Below are positions 36,418 to 44,620 of a stretch of 64,000 bases of DNA, piece after piece. The position numbers and the translations under genes were made by a program. The notes beneath the pieces are model-generated. The model was not told the origin of the DNA. It saw nothing but the letters and a program-made list of their open reading frames with translations, and did not search any database. Within the stretch, counting starts at the first letter, position 1. Each line of letters starts with the position of its first letter. Origin of the DNA: Paraburkholderia aspalathi (GTDB taxonomy: Bacteria; Pseudomonadota; Gammaproteobacteria; Burkholderiales; Burkholderiaceae); assembly GCF_900116445.1 (NCBI RefSeq), contig NZ_FPBH01000011.1, positions 174,330 through 238,329 on the forward strand, written 5' to 3'.

Positions 36418-37859
36418 TGAACGCACAACACTGGATCGCCGGCATGTGGACCGGCACGCCGACGCGGCCGGCGATCGACCCGGCCACCGGCGAGCCGATC
36501 GGACTGTATGCCGACGGAGGCGCGGCAGAGGCGGATGCGCCGATTGCCGCCGCGCGCGCTGTGTTCGATCGCACCACGTGGGCACAGGACGCGCGGCTGC
36601 GGCAGAACGTGCTGCTTGACTGGGCCACGGCGCTGGATGCAAAGCGGGACGAACTGGCGACGCTGATGGCGCGCGAGAACGGCAAAGCGATCGCGCAGGC
36701 GCGCGGCGAAATCGCCGCGGCGATCTCGGAGGTTCGCTATTACGCCGGGCTTGCGCGCCATTTGCCCGGCCACGTGCTGGAGCCGGAACCGGGCACGATC
36801 TCCACGCTGCTGCGCGAAGCTGCCGGCGTCGCCGCGATCATCGTGCCGTGGAACGCGCCCGCGGTGCTGCTGGTGCGCTCGCTCGCGCCGGCCCTGGCGG
36901 CCGGCTGCACGAGCGTCGTCAAGCCGGCGGCGCAGACGAGCCTGCTGAACGCGGCGATGATGCGTTGCCTCGACGACACCGCGCTGCCGAAGGGGGCGGT
37001 CAATGTAGTGAACGAGACCGGGCATGCGGCTGCCGAGCGGCTCGTCGAATCGCATGATGTCGACGTAGTGAGCTTCACGGGGTCGACGGCCACCGGCAAG
37101 CGGATCATGGCCGCGGCCGCCGACAGCATGAAAAAGCTCTCGCTCGAACTGGGCGGCAAATCATGCTGCGTGGTGTTCAATGATGCCGATGTCGCCGCAA
37201 TCGCGCCGCGTCTCGCGCGCGCGGCGACGATCATCTCCGGTCAGCAATGCACGGCCGCGCGCCGCGTGCTCGTGCATGCCTCGAAAGCGCAGCAGATGCG
37301 CGAGCAATTGGCCGCCGCGCTCGCCGCGCTGAAGGTCGGTCCGGGAAGCGACGCGGCGACCGATATCGGCGCACTGATCGACCATCGCACACGCGATGCG
37401 GTCAATGCGACGATCGAGCGGGCGTGCGACAGCGCGGACCGTGTGCTGCTACGCGGTGCGAGCCGCGGCAACGCGTTCCTGGCGCCAACGTTGGTCGAGC
37501 ATGGCGATCCGAAAGCGTTTTTCTGTCAGGAGGAGATCTTCGGGCCGTTCGTCACGCTGGAGACCTTCGAGGACGAGGCCGAGGCGCTCAGCAAGGCCAA
37601 CGATACGGTGTTCGGTCTCTCCGCGAGCGTGTGGACTCACGACGTCGCGCGTGCCTATCGGATCGCCCGGGCACTGCGCAACGGCACGGTGTGGATCAAC
37701 GACCACAACCGGTTATTCGCCGAGGCGGAAACAGGCGGGTATCGGCAGAGTGGCCTCGGCCGTTTGCACGGGTACGATGCACTGGCGGACTTCACCGAAC
37801 TGAAACACATCTGCTTGAATGCGGGCGTGCCGGAGCAATTGGAAACAGTGGGGCAGTAG
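36417..37859 (+). CDS. Aldehyde dehydrogenase, probably furfural/HMF-oxidising
   Basis: 480-residue NAD(P)-dependent aldehyde dehydrogenase. The general base is in LSLELGGKSCCVV and the nucleophilic cysteine in ISGQQCTAARR. IIVPWNAPAVLL and SFTGSTATGKRI mark the cofactor-binding half, and EEIFGPFVTLETF the C-terminal half. It is coupled to the LysR gene by a TGATG overlap, with AGGA upstream. Proximity to the hmf genes suggests oxidation of furfural to furoate or of HMF aldehydes. Confidence 0.87.
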   Translation: MNAQHWIAGMWTGTPTRPAIDPATGEPIGLYADGGAAEADAPIAAARAVFDRTTWAQDARLRQNVLLDWATALDAKRDELATLMARENGKAIAQARGEIAAAISEVRYYAGLARHLPGHVLEPEPGTISTLLREAAGVAAIIVPWNAPAVLLVRSLAPALAAGCTSVVKPAAQTSLLNAAMMRCLDDTALPKGAVNVVNETGHAAAERLVESHDVDVVSFTGSTATGKRIMAAAADSMKKLSLELGGKSCCVVFNDADVAAIAPRLARAATIISGQQCTAARRVLVHASKAQQMREQLAAALAALKVGPGSDAATDIGALIDHRTRDAVNATIERACDSADRVLLRGASRGNAFLAPTLVEHGDPKAFFCQEEIFGPFVTLETFEDEAEALSKANDTVFGLSASVWTHDVARAYRIARALRNGTVWINDHNRLFAEAETGGYRQSGLGRLHGYDALADFTELKHICLNAGVPEQLETVGQ

Positions 37860-37910
37860 GCAATGCCGCGCGAACCGTGGCGCCGGAAACGTGCGTCGGT
37901 GCAAGCCGGC

Positions 37911-38027
37911 ATATTCACATCGCTGGAAGACTTCGGCTCTGGATACTCCAGTCCCAGCTATCTTGTCCGACTGCCCATCGACACACTTAAGATCGATAAA
38001 TCGTTTGTTCGGGCGCTGGTCGAGTTA
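37911..38027 (+). pseudogene. EAL-domain phosphodiesterase relic
   Basis: About 39 codons encode the late-middle part of an EAL domain: LEDFGSGYSSPSYLVRLPID then TLKIDKSFVRALVEL. The canonical first Asp of DDFG is replaced by Glu, and nothing of the EAL motif or the rest of the domain is nearby. It lies in the 343-base gap between the aldehyde dehydrogenase and uvrA2. Confidence 0.75.
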
Positions 38028-38202
38028 GCCACCGCACTCTGCGCTCGGATCGGCGCTTCAGTGATAGGCTGTCATTTCTGGATTGACGGGGGTGGGTGCG
38101 CCCTGCCTTCACTGGCATCATCGCCAAATAACCGTCGGGCATGCTCCGTGCAGCTTCGCTAGCGTTGGCCCGCAGGGCCATGCTTATTCGCCACTCATCG
38201 AT

Positions 38203-40887
38203 ATGGACGCCATCCACAACAAAGCCCGCTCGACGCCGCCGTCCGAGGAATCCGCGTTCACCGGCTTCGTGCGAGTGCGCGGCGCTCGCGAGCACAATCT
38301 GAAAAACATCGATGTGCAGATTCCGCGTGATGCGCTGGTCGTCTTCACCGGCGTGTCCGGATCGGGCAAATCGTCGCTGGCATTCGGCACGTTGTACGCC
38401 GAAGCGCAGCGGCGCTATTTCGAATCGGTCGCGCCGTATGCCCGGCGCCTGATCGAGCAGGTCGGCGTGCCCGAAGTGGACGCCATCGAAGGCCTGCCGC
38501 CCGCGGTCGCGTTGCAACAGCAGCGCGGCACGCCGAGCGCGCGCTCGTCGGTTGGCAGCGTGACCACGCTGTCGAGTCTCGTGCGCATGCTCTATTCGCG
38601 CACGGGCGACTACCCGCCGAAGCAGCCCATGCTGTTCGCCGAGGATTTCTCGCCGAACACGGTGCAAGGCGCCTGTCCGACTTGCCATGGACTTGGCCGC
38701 GTGTACGAGGTCACGGAAAAATCGATGGTGCCCGACGATTCGCTGACCATTCGCGAGCGCGCAATCGCTGCATGGCCGCCCGCGTGGCACGGACAAAACC
38801 TGCGCGACATTCTGGTGACCCTTGGCTACGACGTCGATAAACCGTGGCGCGATTTACCGAAGAAAGACCGTGACTGGATTCTCTTCACCGACGAACAGCC
38901 GACCGTGCCTGTCTACGCCGGACTCACGCCGAAAGAAACGCGTGCCGCGCTCAAGCGCAAGGACGAACCAAGCTATCAAGGGACATTCACCGGTGCACGC
39001 CGCTATGTGCTGCACACGTTCGCGAACACGCAAAGCGCGCTGATGAAAAAGCGCGTGTCGCAATTCATGATTGGCAGCGTCTGTCCGACCTGTCATGGCA
39101 AGCGGCTCAAGAAGGAAGCGCTGTCGGTGAAATTCGCCGGGCTCGATATCGGCGCATTCGCTCAGTTGCCGTTAGCCAGACTTGCCGAGATGCTCGAACC
39201 GATCGCGCGCGGCGAATGGCCCGAGCCGGATGCCGCGCATTCGGGGAAAGACGCCGGCAAAGGCAGCGTGCTCAGCAGGAGCGCCATGCGCGATGCCGTC
39301 GATAAGCGGATCGCCGCAGGCGGTTCCGCGCATAAAGCCTCGCCCGACGTGCGGCGCACACCCAACCTGTCCGAGGAAAAACGCGTCGCCGCGCAACGCA
39401 TTGCAGCCGAGTTGCTCGAACGCCTGACGACTCTGGTCGATCTAGGTCTGGGCTATCTCGCGCTGGAGCGCAGTACGCCGACGCTGTCATCCGGCGAACT
39501 GCAGCGCTTGCGACTCGCCACGCAGTTGTCGTCGCAGTTGTTCGGCGTCGTGTATGTACTCGACGAGCCATCGGCCGGCCTGCATCCCGCGGATGGCGAA
39601 GCGCTCTTCAGCGCGCTGCAGAGCCTGAAGGCCGCGGGCAATTCGCTGTTTGTCGTCGAACACGATCTGCAGATGATGCAGCGTGCCGACTGGCTCGTCG
39701 ATGTCGGTCCTGCGGCCGGCGAAGCCGGCGGCCATGTGGTCTATAGTGGGCCGCCCGCCGGCCTCGCGAATGTCGAAGCGTCGCATACGCGACGGTATCT
39801 GTTTGCGCCGCCCGCGCCCGTCGCACGTGCGACGCGCGAACCGGCCGGCTGGCTGCGGCTCGCCGGCATCACGCGCAACAATCTGCATGGGCTGGACGCC
39901 GCGTTTCCGCTTGGCTGCCTGACTGCCGTCACGGGCGTGTCGGGCTCGGGCAAATCGAGCCTCGTGAGCCAGGCGTTGCCGGAACTGGTCGCCAGCCACC
40001 TTGGACGTGTCTTTGAAAACCCGGACGACGACGAGCAGGACCCGTTGCTCGCGGCCGCGAGCGCGCCGACCGGCGGCCGCATTGCCGAAGGCATGGACGC
40101 GCTGCGCCGCCTCGTGCGCGTCGATCAGAAACCGATCGGCCGCACGCCGCGTTCCAATCTCGCCACCTACACCGGCCTCTTCGACCACGTGCGCAAGCTG
40201 TTCGCCGACACGCCGCTGGCTCGCAAGCGTCGCTACGGCGCGGGCCGCTTCTCGTTCAACGTAGCGCAAGGCCGTTGCCCGACGTGTGAAGGCGAAGGCT
40301 TCGTCAGCGTCGAACTACTGTTCCTGCCAAGCGTCTATGCGCCCTGCTCGACCTGTCACGGCACGCGCTACAACACGCAGACGCTTGAAGTCACGTGGCG
40401 CGATAAGAACATCGCCGAGGTGCTCGGTTTGACCGTCGACGCCGCCTGCGATTTCTTCGCTGACGAAGCCAGCGTGATGCGCGCACTGAAAGTGCTGCGT
40501 GACATCGGCCTCGGTTATCTGCGGCTTGGTCAGCCCGCCACCGAATTGTCCGGTGGCGAAGCTCAGCGCATCAAGCTCGCCACGGAACTGCAACGCGCGC
40601 AACGCGGCGACACGCTGTATATCCTCGACGAACCGACCACCGGCCTGCATCCCGCCGACGTCGACCGGTTGATGGTGCAACTCCAGGGACTCGTGGATGC
40701 CGGCAACACCGTCGTCGTGGTGGAGCACGACATGCGGGTGGCCGCACAAAGCGACTGGGTTGTCGATGTCGGCCCGGGCGCCGGCGACGCCGGCGGCAAG
40801 ATCGTCGCGAGCGGCACACCGGCCCAGGTCATGCGCGCGAAGGAAAGCCGCACCGCCGAGTATCTGCGGCAGCACCTCGTAGTATGA
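38203..40887 (+). CDS. UvrA2-like excinuclease ATPase
   Basis: 894-residue UvrA paralogue. It has two ABC-type ATPase modules: Walker A TGVSGSGKSSLAFGTLYAEA near residue 53 and TGVSGSGKSSLVSQALPEL near 580, signatures LSSGELQRLRLATQL and LSGGEAQRIKLATEL, and zinc-binding CxxC pairs (GACPTCHGLG, GSVCPTCHGKR, GRCPTCEGEGF, APCSTCHGTRY). At about 890 residues it is closer to class II UvrA, which lacks the full UvrB-binding region. Such proteins contribute to DNA-damage tolerance or drug resistance. There is no clear Shine-Dalgarno at 38203. Confidence 0.85.
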   Translation: MDAIHNKARSTPPSEESAFTGFVRVRGAREHNLKNIDVQIPRDALVVFTGVSGSGKSSLAFGTLYAEAQRRYFESVAPYARRLIEQVGVPEVDAIEGLPPAVALQQQRGTPSARSSVGSVTTLSSLVRMLYSRTGDYPPKQPMLFAEDFSPNTVQGACPTCHGLGRVYEVTEKSMVPDDSLTIRERAIAAWPPAWHGQNLRDILVTLGYDVDKPWRDLPKKDRDWILFTDEQPTVPVYAGLTPKETRAALKRKDEPSYQGTFTGARRYVLHTFANTQSALMKKRVSQFMIGSVCPTCHGKRLKKEALSVKFAGLDIGAFAQLPLARLAEMLEPIARGEWPEPDAAHSGKDAGKGSVLSRSAMRDAVDKRIAAGGSAHKASPDVRRTPNLSEEKRVAAQRIAAELLERLTTLVDLGLGYLALERSTPTLSSGELQRLRLATQLSSQLFGVVYVLDEPSAGLHPADGEALFSALQSLKAAGNSLFVVEHDLQMMQRADWLVDVGPAAGEAGGHVVYSGPPAGLANVEASHTRRYLFAPPAPVARATREPAGWLRLAGITRNNLHGLDAAFPLGCLTAVTGVSGSGKSSLVSQALPELVASHLGRVFENPDDDEQDPLLAAASAPTGGRIAEGMDALRRLVRVDQKPIGRTPRSNLATYTGLFDHVRKLFADTPLARKRRYGAGRFSFNVAQGRCPTCEGEGFVSVELLFLPSVYAPCSTCHGTRYNTQTLEVTWRDKNIAEVLGLTVDAACDFFADEASVMRALKVLRDIGLGYLRLGQPATELSGGEAQRIKLATELQRAQRGDTLYILDEPTTGLHPADVDRLMVQLQGLVDAGNTVVVVEHDMRVAAQSDWVVDVGPGAGDAGGKIVASGTPAQVMRAKESRTAEYLRQHLVV

Positions 40888-40963
40888 AAGAAGGAAGCAT
40901 GTACGCTAGCGAGCGCCGCGCTTCTCTTTCAGGAAGTCGATCAGCGCGCGCAGTTTAAATGAA

Positions 40964-41791
40964 TCAGCTACCGGCGTTCCGGTGGGTAAGTCGGAATGCG
41001 CGCGGCGTCACACCGGTGTATCGATGAAACACTTCGGTGAAATGCTGCTGAGTCTGAAACCCCGCGCGCGCGCCAACGTCAACCAGAGGAAAGGTCTCCT
41101 CGCACAACATCGTCCTGGCAAATTTCACCCGCTCGAGTGTCACGTACAGATGGGGCGGGTTACCTGTCGCCGTTTTGAAACCGCGAGCAAAGCTTGATGC
41201 ACTCATGTGCGCCAGCACTGCGAGTTGCTCGACCAGAATGGTTTCGGCTATGTGCTCATGAACGAAGGCTTCAATGCGAGTCAGCATTTGACGCGTAAGA
41301 GGCATGTCCGGCTCGGCTGCACCAGCACAGTGCCCGTAGCGGAGAGCGATGTGCACCGACATGACATCTGCAAAAGCGTCGGCGCAGGCAGCGTCGATGA
41401 GATCCGCATGATGCAAAGCTGCCAATGTGTCCGCGGCCTCGCGCAGGAACGGATCCCAAAACCTGAACCATTTCGGGACCGCGTCAAACGCTACTTGCGA
41501 GACTTGCCCAAGTACGCCCGGTTTGAGCGCGATAACCCATCCACCGGGACCGTTGTCAGCGACCCTGGCCAACTGCGCCCCCACCGGAATAACTGCGACA
41601 AATGGTGCACTGATCAGGATGGAATGACCCATTCCGGGACCGTCGCCGCCCGCAGTCTGCGCAACGGTGCTGCCTGTCGGTATAACCAGGCGAAGTCCCT
41701 GCACCGAATTCAGCCCGCCATCGATGAAAGCGACATTCATCGGTTGGCAGCGCAACGCGTGATTCTGGGTCGACCCTATTTCTTGCTTCAT
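40964..41791 (-). CDS. AraC-family transcriptional regulator
   Basis: 275 residues. The C-terminal two helix-turn-helix motifs are seen in LVEQLAVLAHMSASSFARGF and LVDVGARAGFQTQQHFTEVF, ending FHRYTGVTPRAFR. The N-terminal half resembles the AraC_N cupin-type region (RLVIPTGSTVAQTAGGDGPG). It resembles regulators that sit beside aldehyde or alcohol metabolism genes, but its neighbours (uvrA2, a decayed ORF) give no target. Confidence 0.85.
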   Translation of the reverse strand: MKQEIGSTQNHALRCQPMNVAFIDGGLNSVQGLRLVIPTGSTVAQTAGGDGPGMGHSILISAPFVAVIPVGAQLARVADNGPGGWVIALKPGVLGQVSQVAFDAVPKWFRFWDPFLREAADTLAALHHADLIDAACADAFADVMSVHIALRYGHCAGAAEPDMPLTRQMLTRIEAFVHEHIAETILVEQLAVLAHMSASSFARGFKTATGNPPHLYVTLERVKFARTMLCEETFPLVDVGARAGFQTQQHFTEVFHRYTGVTPRAFRLTHRNAGS

Positions 41792-41867
41792 GATAAGCAG
41801 AAGTCCTCGACTCGTTGCACATCTAAGGTTACATCGAATTCAAGGCTGCTTAAGGCAGATTCGTAAT

Positions 41868-42193
41868 ATGGGCCGAAGCAACCCGACTTCGTCGATGGAG
41901 ATGCTGCCGACCTATATTGCTGAGCACCTCGGAACGACGCTCGACACGCTGTTAGCTGGGATTCAAAGTAATCCACCACTCCTGAAGGCATTCTGCAAGC
42001 TGTCGCTTACGCCGGGTATTGCATGGCGTTCGAACGCGGTCAGGTTCCCGAAGCTCCGGCGCTGACGCAAGTTGCTGCGCTACATCTGCGCGCGCATCAC
42101 CGTATCTGCGCCGCTGCAACGGCGACCGATCGCTGCGATCGCGAGAGGATAACTGCGGTTTTCAGGCGGACGGGTCGCCTGAGCCGCGTATGA
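41868..42193 (+). pseudogene. Decayed ORF, possible frameshifted gene of unknown family
   Basis: A frame from 41868 encodes SMEMLPTYIAEHLGTTLDTL and AGIQSNPPLLKAF. The adjacent frame then continues with AYAGYCMAFERGQVPEAPAL and AALHLRAHHRICAAA to a stop at 42193. The two halves read like one small helical protein broken by a one-base shift near 41990. I do not recognise the family, and it may be chance. Confidence 0.3.
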
Positions 42194-42289
42194 CGCTCAA
42201 GCAGTTTGCTCGCCTCGACGCTAGACTGTAGTGAGCAGCCAGGTGCTCGCCGAGCGCGACGTTACCAGGAAACCTTAGCGGGGGTGCCG

Positions 42290-42784
42290 ATGATTTCATA
42301 CGTGCAATTGCTTGAGGCGATCTTGCGCATGGTCGCGGCAGTGCTGGTGGGTTGTATTGTCGGGCTGGATCGAAACCTGCATGGCAAGCCAACCGGCGTC
42401 AAGACGTTAGGCCTCGTTGCACTCGGCTCCTGTCTCGTCACGATGGCCGGCATGTCCTTCGAACTAAACCGTTCCACCGATGGCAGCGACGCCGGCCGTG
42501 CGATTCAAGGCGTCATTACGGGCATCGGCTTTCTCGGCGCCGGGGTGATCCTTCAAGACCGCGCCACCGGAAGGATCAGCGGCTTGACGACGGCGGCCTC
42601 GATCTGGGTCACGGCCGCGCTCGGCATTGTGTGCGGCATCGGCGCATGGCAGATTGCGGGCATTGCCACCGTCCTGCTCCTGCTGCTGCTCTCGGTGGGC
42701 GGCAGCATTGAACGTGGTTTGCATCGGCGCTGGTTAAGAAAGTCCCCTGAAGAGCAGGCGGCGATCATCCGGCACGACGAATAG
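42290..42784 (+). CDS. MgtC/SapB family membrane protein
   Basis: 164-residue inner-membrane protein with four to five hydrophobic segments. Family motifs are LVGCIVGLDRNLHGKPTGVK, TLGLVALGSCLVTM, GVITGIGFLGAGVIL and SGLTTAASIWVTAALGIVCG. It is the short form lacking the C-terminal cytoplasmic ACT-like domain. MgtC proteins affect Mg2+ starvation and acid adaptation; stress genes follow closely. The start is at 42290. Confidence 0.9.
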   Translation: MISYVQLLEAILRMVAAVLVGCIVGLDRNLHGKPTGVKTLGLVALGSCLVTMAGMSFELNRSTDGSDAGRAIQGVITGIGFLGAGVILQDRATGRISGLTTAASIWVTAALGIVCGIGAWQIAGIATVLLLLLLSVGGSIERGLHRRWLRKSPEEQAAIIRHDE

Positions 42785-42874
42785 TCACGCGGCGGCGCAC
42801 TGACCGGCGCGCTGCCCATGGATCGAGTGTGCCGCGCTTCAAATGCATCGATCGGGATCGGTGCGAGACATATG

Positions 42875-43309
42875 TCAGTGATGCTCGCTGTAGTCGGACC
42901 TCGGTTTAGGTGTCGCGCGTACCTTTGCGTATTGAAACTCGGGCAGCGCCTTGATCGCATCTTTCGTCGCACCAGCGAGCACCAGTTTGCCACCGACGAA
43001 ATCGAGCTGCTCGATCGGAATGGCCACATCGTGATGCGACACCCCCAGAAACTGGTTTGCGGCGACGATTGCAAACGATACCGACCGGTCGGGTGCCACG
43101 ATAATGTCATGAATGACGCCGACACGCTCACCCTTTTCGTTGAAGACCGGCTTGTCCATGACCGACTTTCTCACGCTCCAGCCTGCGACGATCGCGGCCG
43201 ACTCTTCCACGCTGATACCAAGCGGCTGGGCGCCGGCCACCTGGGCTTGCGCGGCCAGTGGGAGTCCGAGCGACGACACAAGCAGCCATGCAAGCAGATT
43301 CGTTTTCAT
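42875..43309 (-). CDS. Secreted PRC-barrel domain protein
   Basis: 144 residues with a Sec signal peptide (LLAWLLVSSLGLPLAAQAQ). A PRC-barrel follows from about residue 50: DKPVFNEKGERVGVIHDIIV, APDRSVSFAIVA, VAIPIEQLDFVGGKLVLAGA. The ATG at 43309 follows AAGGAATCTC. It is a periplasmic adaptor of unknown partner, and similar proteins often accompany stress-response genes in Burkholderiaceae. Confidence 0.82.
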   Translation of the reverse strand: MKTNLLAWLLVSSLGLPLAAQAQVAGAQPLGISVEESAAIVAGWSVRKSVMDKPVFNEKGERVGVIHDIIVAPDRSVSFAIVAANQFLGVSHHDVAIPIEQLDFVGGKLVLAGATKDAIKALPEFQYAKVRATPKPRSDYSEHH

Positions 43310-43604
43310 GAGATTCCTTTCATTGTGGTGTCGATGGTGCGACACGGGGCCAGCAATGCTCACGCTATTGCCGGACCGTGCGCGGCGTAAGTTCATGTTA
43401 GGACGCCTCACGGCGAGCTGCTGTAAAAATGCGGTGATAGATCAGGTTATTTTGGTGCGTCTGGGATGCCAATCTGGATGTCATTCAGCACGCGTCATGA
43501 ATGAACGCAGAATTGCGAAACGCATGGCAGAAACGCGAAAGAATCGCAGATGCGCGGAGCCTAGACTGAACTTCGTCACCTGACGGTACAGCCTGGAGTC
43601 CCAT

Positions 43605-44180
43605 ATGGATGAACTGCTTGGACGCGCTTGGTGGATGCTCATTCTGCGTGGCACGGTAGCGCTGCTGTTCGGCATTCTGGCGCTATTCTTGCCCGGTCTC
43701 ACTCTGCTACTGCTTATCACCCTCTTTAGCGCCTACGCAATCGCCGGCGGCATCGTTGCGATTCTCGCGGCCATCCGCTACCGCGCGACGCACGGCGGCT
43801 GGTGGGTGCCATTGCTGTTCGGCATCTGCAGCATCGGCGCCGGTGTGATCGCCGCGTTAGTGCCGGGCATTACCACGCTCGTACTGGTCGCCGTCATCGG
43901 CGCAAACGCGATTATCACCGGCGTATTCGATCTGATCGCAGCAACGCGGCTGCTAAGGCGCCTGCGCAATGCGTGGATGCTGGTGCTAACCGGAGTGCTG
44001 TCCGTGCTGTTTGGCATCTTCGTGCTGCTCTTTCCGGGCGCCGGCGCACTAGCGCTCGTCTGGCTGATCGGCGTGTATGCGTTGTTCACGGGTGCGCTGC
44101 TGTTCGTACTCGGTATCACTGCTCGCGCCTGGCTCCATGACGGCCTGACCGGCGAGCCGCACGCGCCATTGCATCCATAG
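43605..44180 (+). CDS. HdeD family acid-resistance membrane protein
   Basis: 191 residues with six hydrophobic segments in three repeated pairs. Each pair carries the family pattern of W/G-rich turns (MLILRGTVALLFGILALFLP, LLFGICSIGAGVIAALVP, LVLTGVLSVLFGIFVLLFP). HdeD homologues belong to acid-resistance and heat-resistance islands. It lies directly before the Hsp20 relic and the ClpG-type gene, on the same strand. Confidence 0.9.
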   Translation: MDELLGRAWWMLILRGTVALLFGILALFLPGLTLLLLITLFSAYAIAGGIVAILAAIRYRATHGGWWVPLLFGICSIGAGVIAALVPGITTLVLVAVIGANAIITGVFDLIAATRLLRRLRNAWMLVLTGVLSVLFGIFVLLFPGAGALALVWLIGVYALFTGALLFVLGITARAWLHDGLTGEPHAPLHP

Positions 44181-44250
44181 ACGCACCGTTCAGGACCACT
44201 GGCCGGTCAGAAGATCAAGCCCGCGGCCGCCCCCACACCTGACTGGTTCT

Positions 44251-44346
44251 GACGACGTCGAACTCGAAGTGATTGAAGACATGCTGATCATCAGCGGCGA
44301 CAAGCGCTTCGAATCGACCAGCGAAGCACGGTCGGGCCTATCGTGA
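44251..44346 (+). pseudogene. Small heat-shock protein (Hsp20) relic
   Basis: About 31 codons read DDVELEVIEDMLIISGDKRF then ESTSEARSGLS and stop. This matches the first beta strands of the alpha-crystallin domain (VEL..EDG.L.I.GEKR). The rest of the domain and the N-terminus are missing. It sits precisely where Hsp20 is found beside ClpK in stress-tolerance islands. The rest of 44181-44620 holds no supported gene. Confidence 0.65.
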
Positions 44347-44620
44347 GACAACTCGTCCGCTTCCGGAGTCTCAGCGATTCGGCCCACGCCAGCGTCGCGC
44401 AACAGATTGGTGAACTGGCCGCGCACCATCCGAAGCGGCACCTGTACTCGTCTTCAACGGAACTGGTCAGTTTGCGGGCGGGTGTCGAGAGGGACATCCT
44501 GTGCAGCGTGAGCCCAGCGCGCAAACCAGGCGACATCGGAATGAGCAGCGGAACAGATATTTCCACCCACCCATTACCCGCCCGGGGAGCGATGCCCTAG
44601 CGGACGAAAAGGAGTTCATC

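Noticed and set aside
44343..44600. 85-codon open frame before the disaggregase gene
   Set aside because: No Shine-Dalgarno or recognised motif, overlaps the Hsp20 relic stop and the disaggregase leader.
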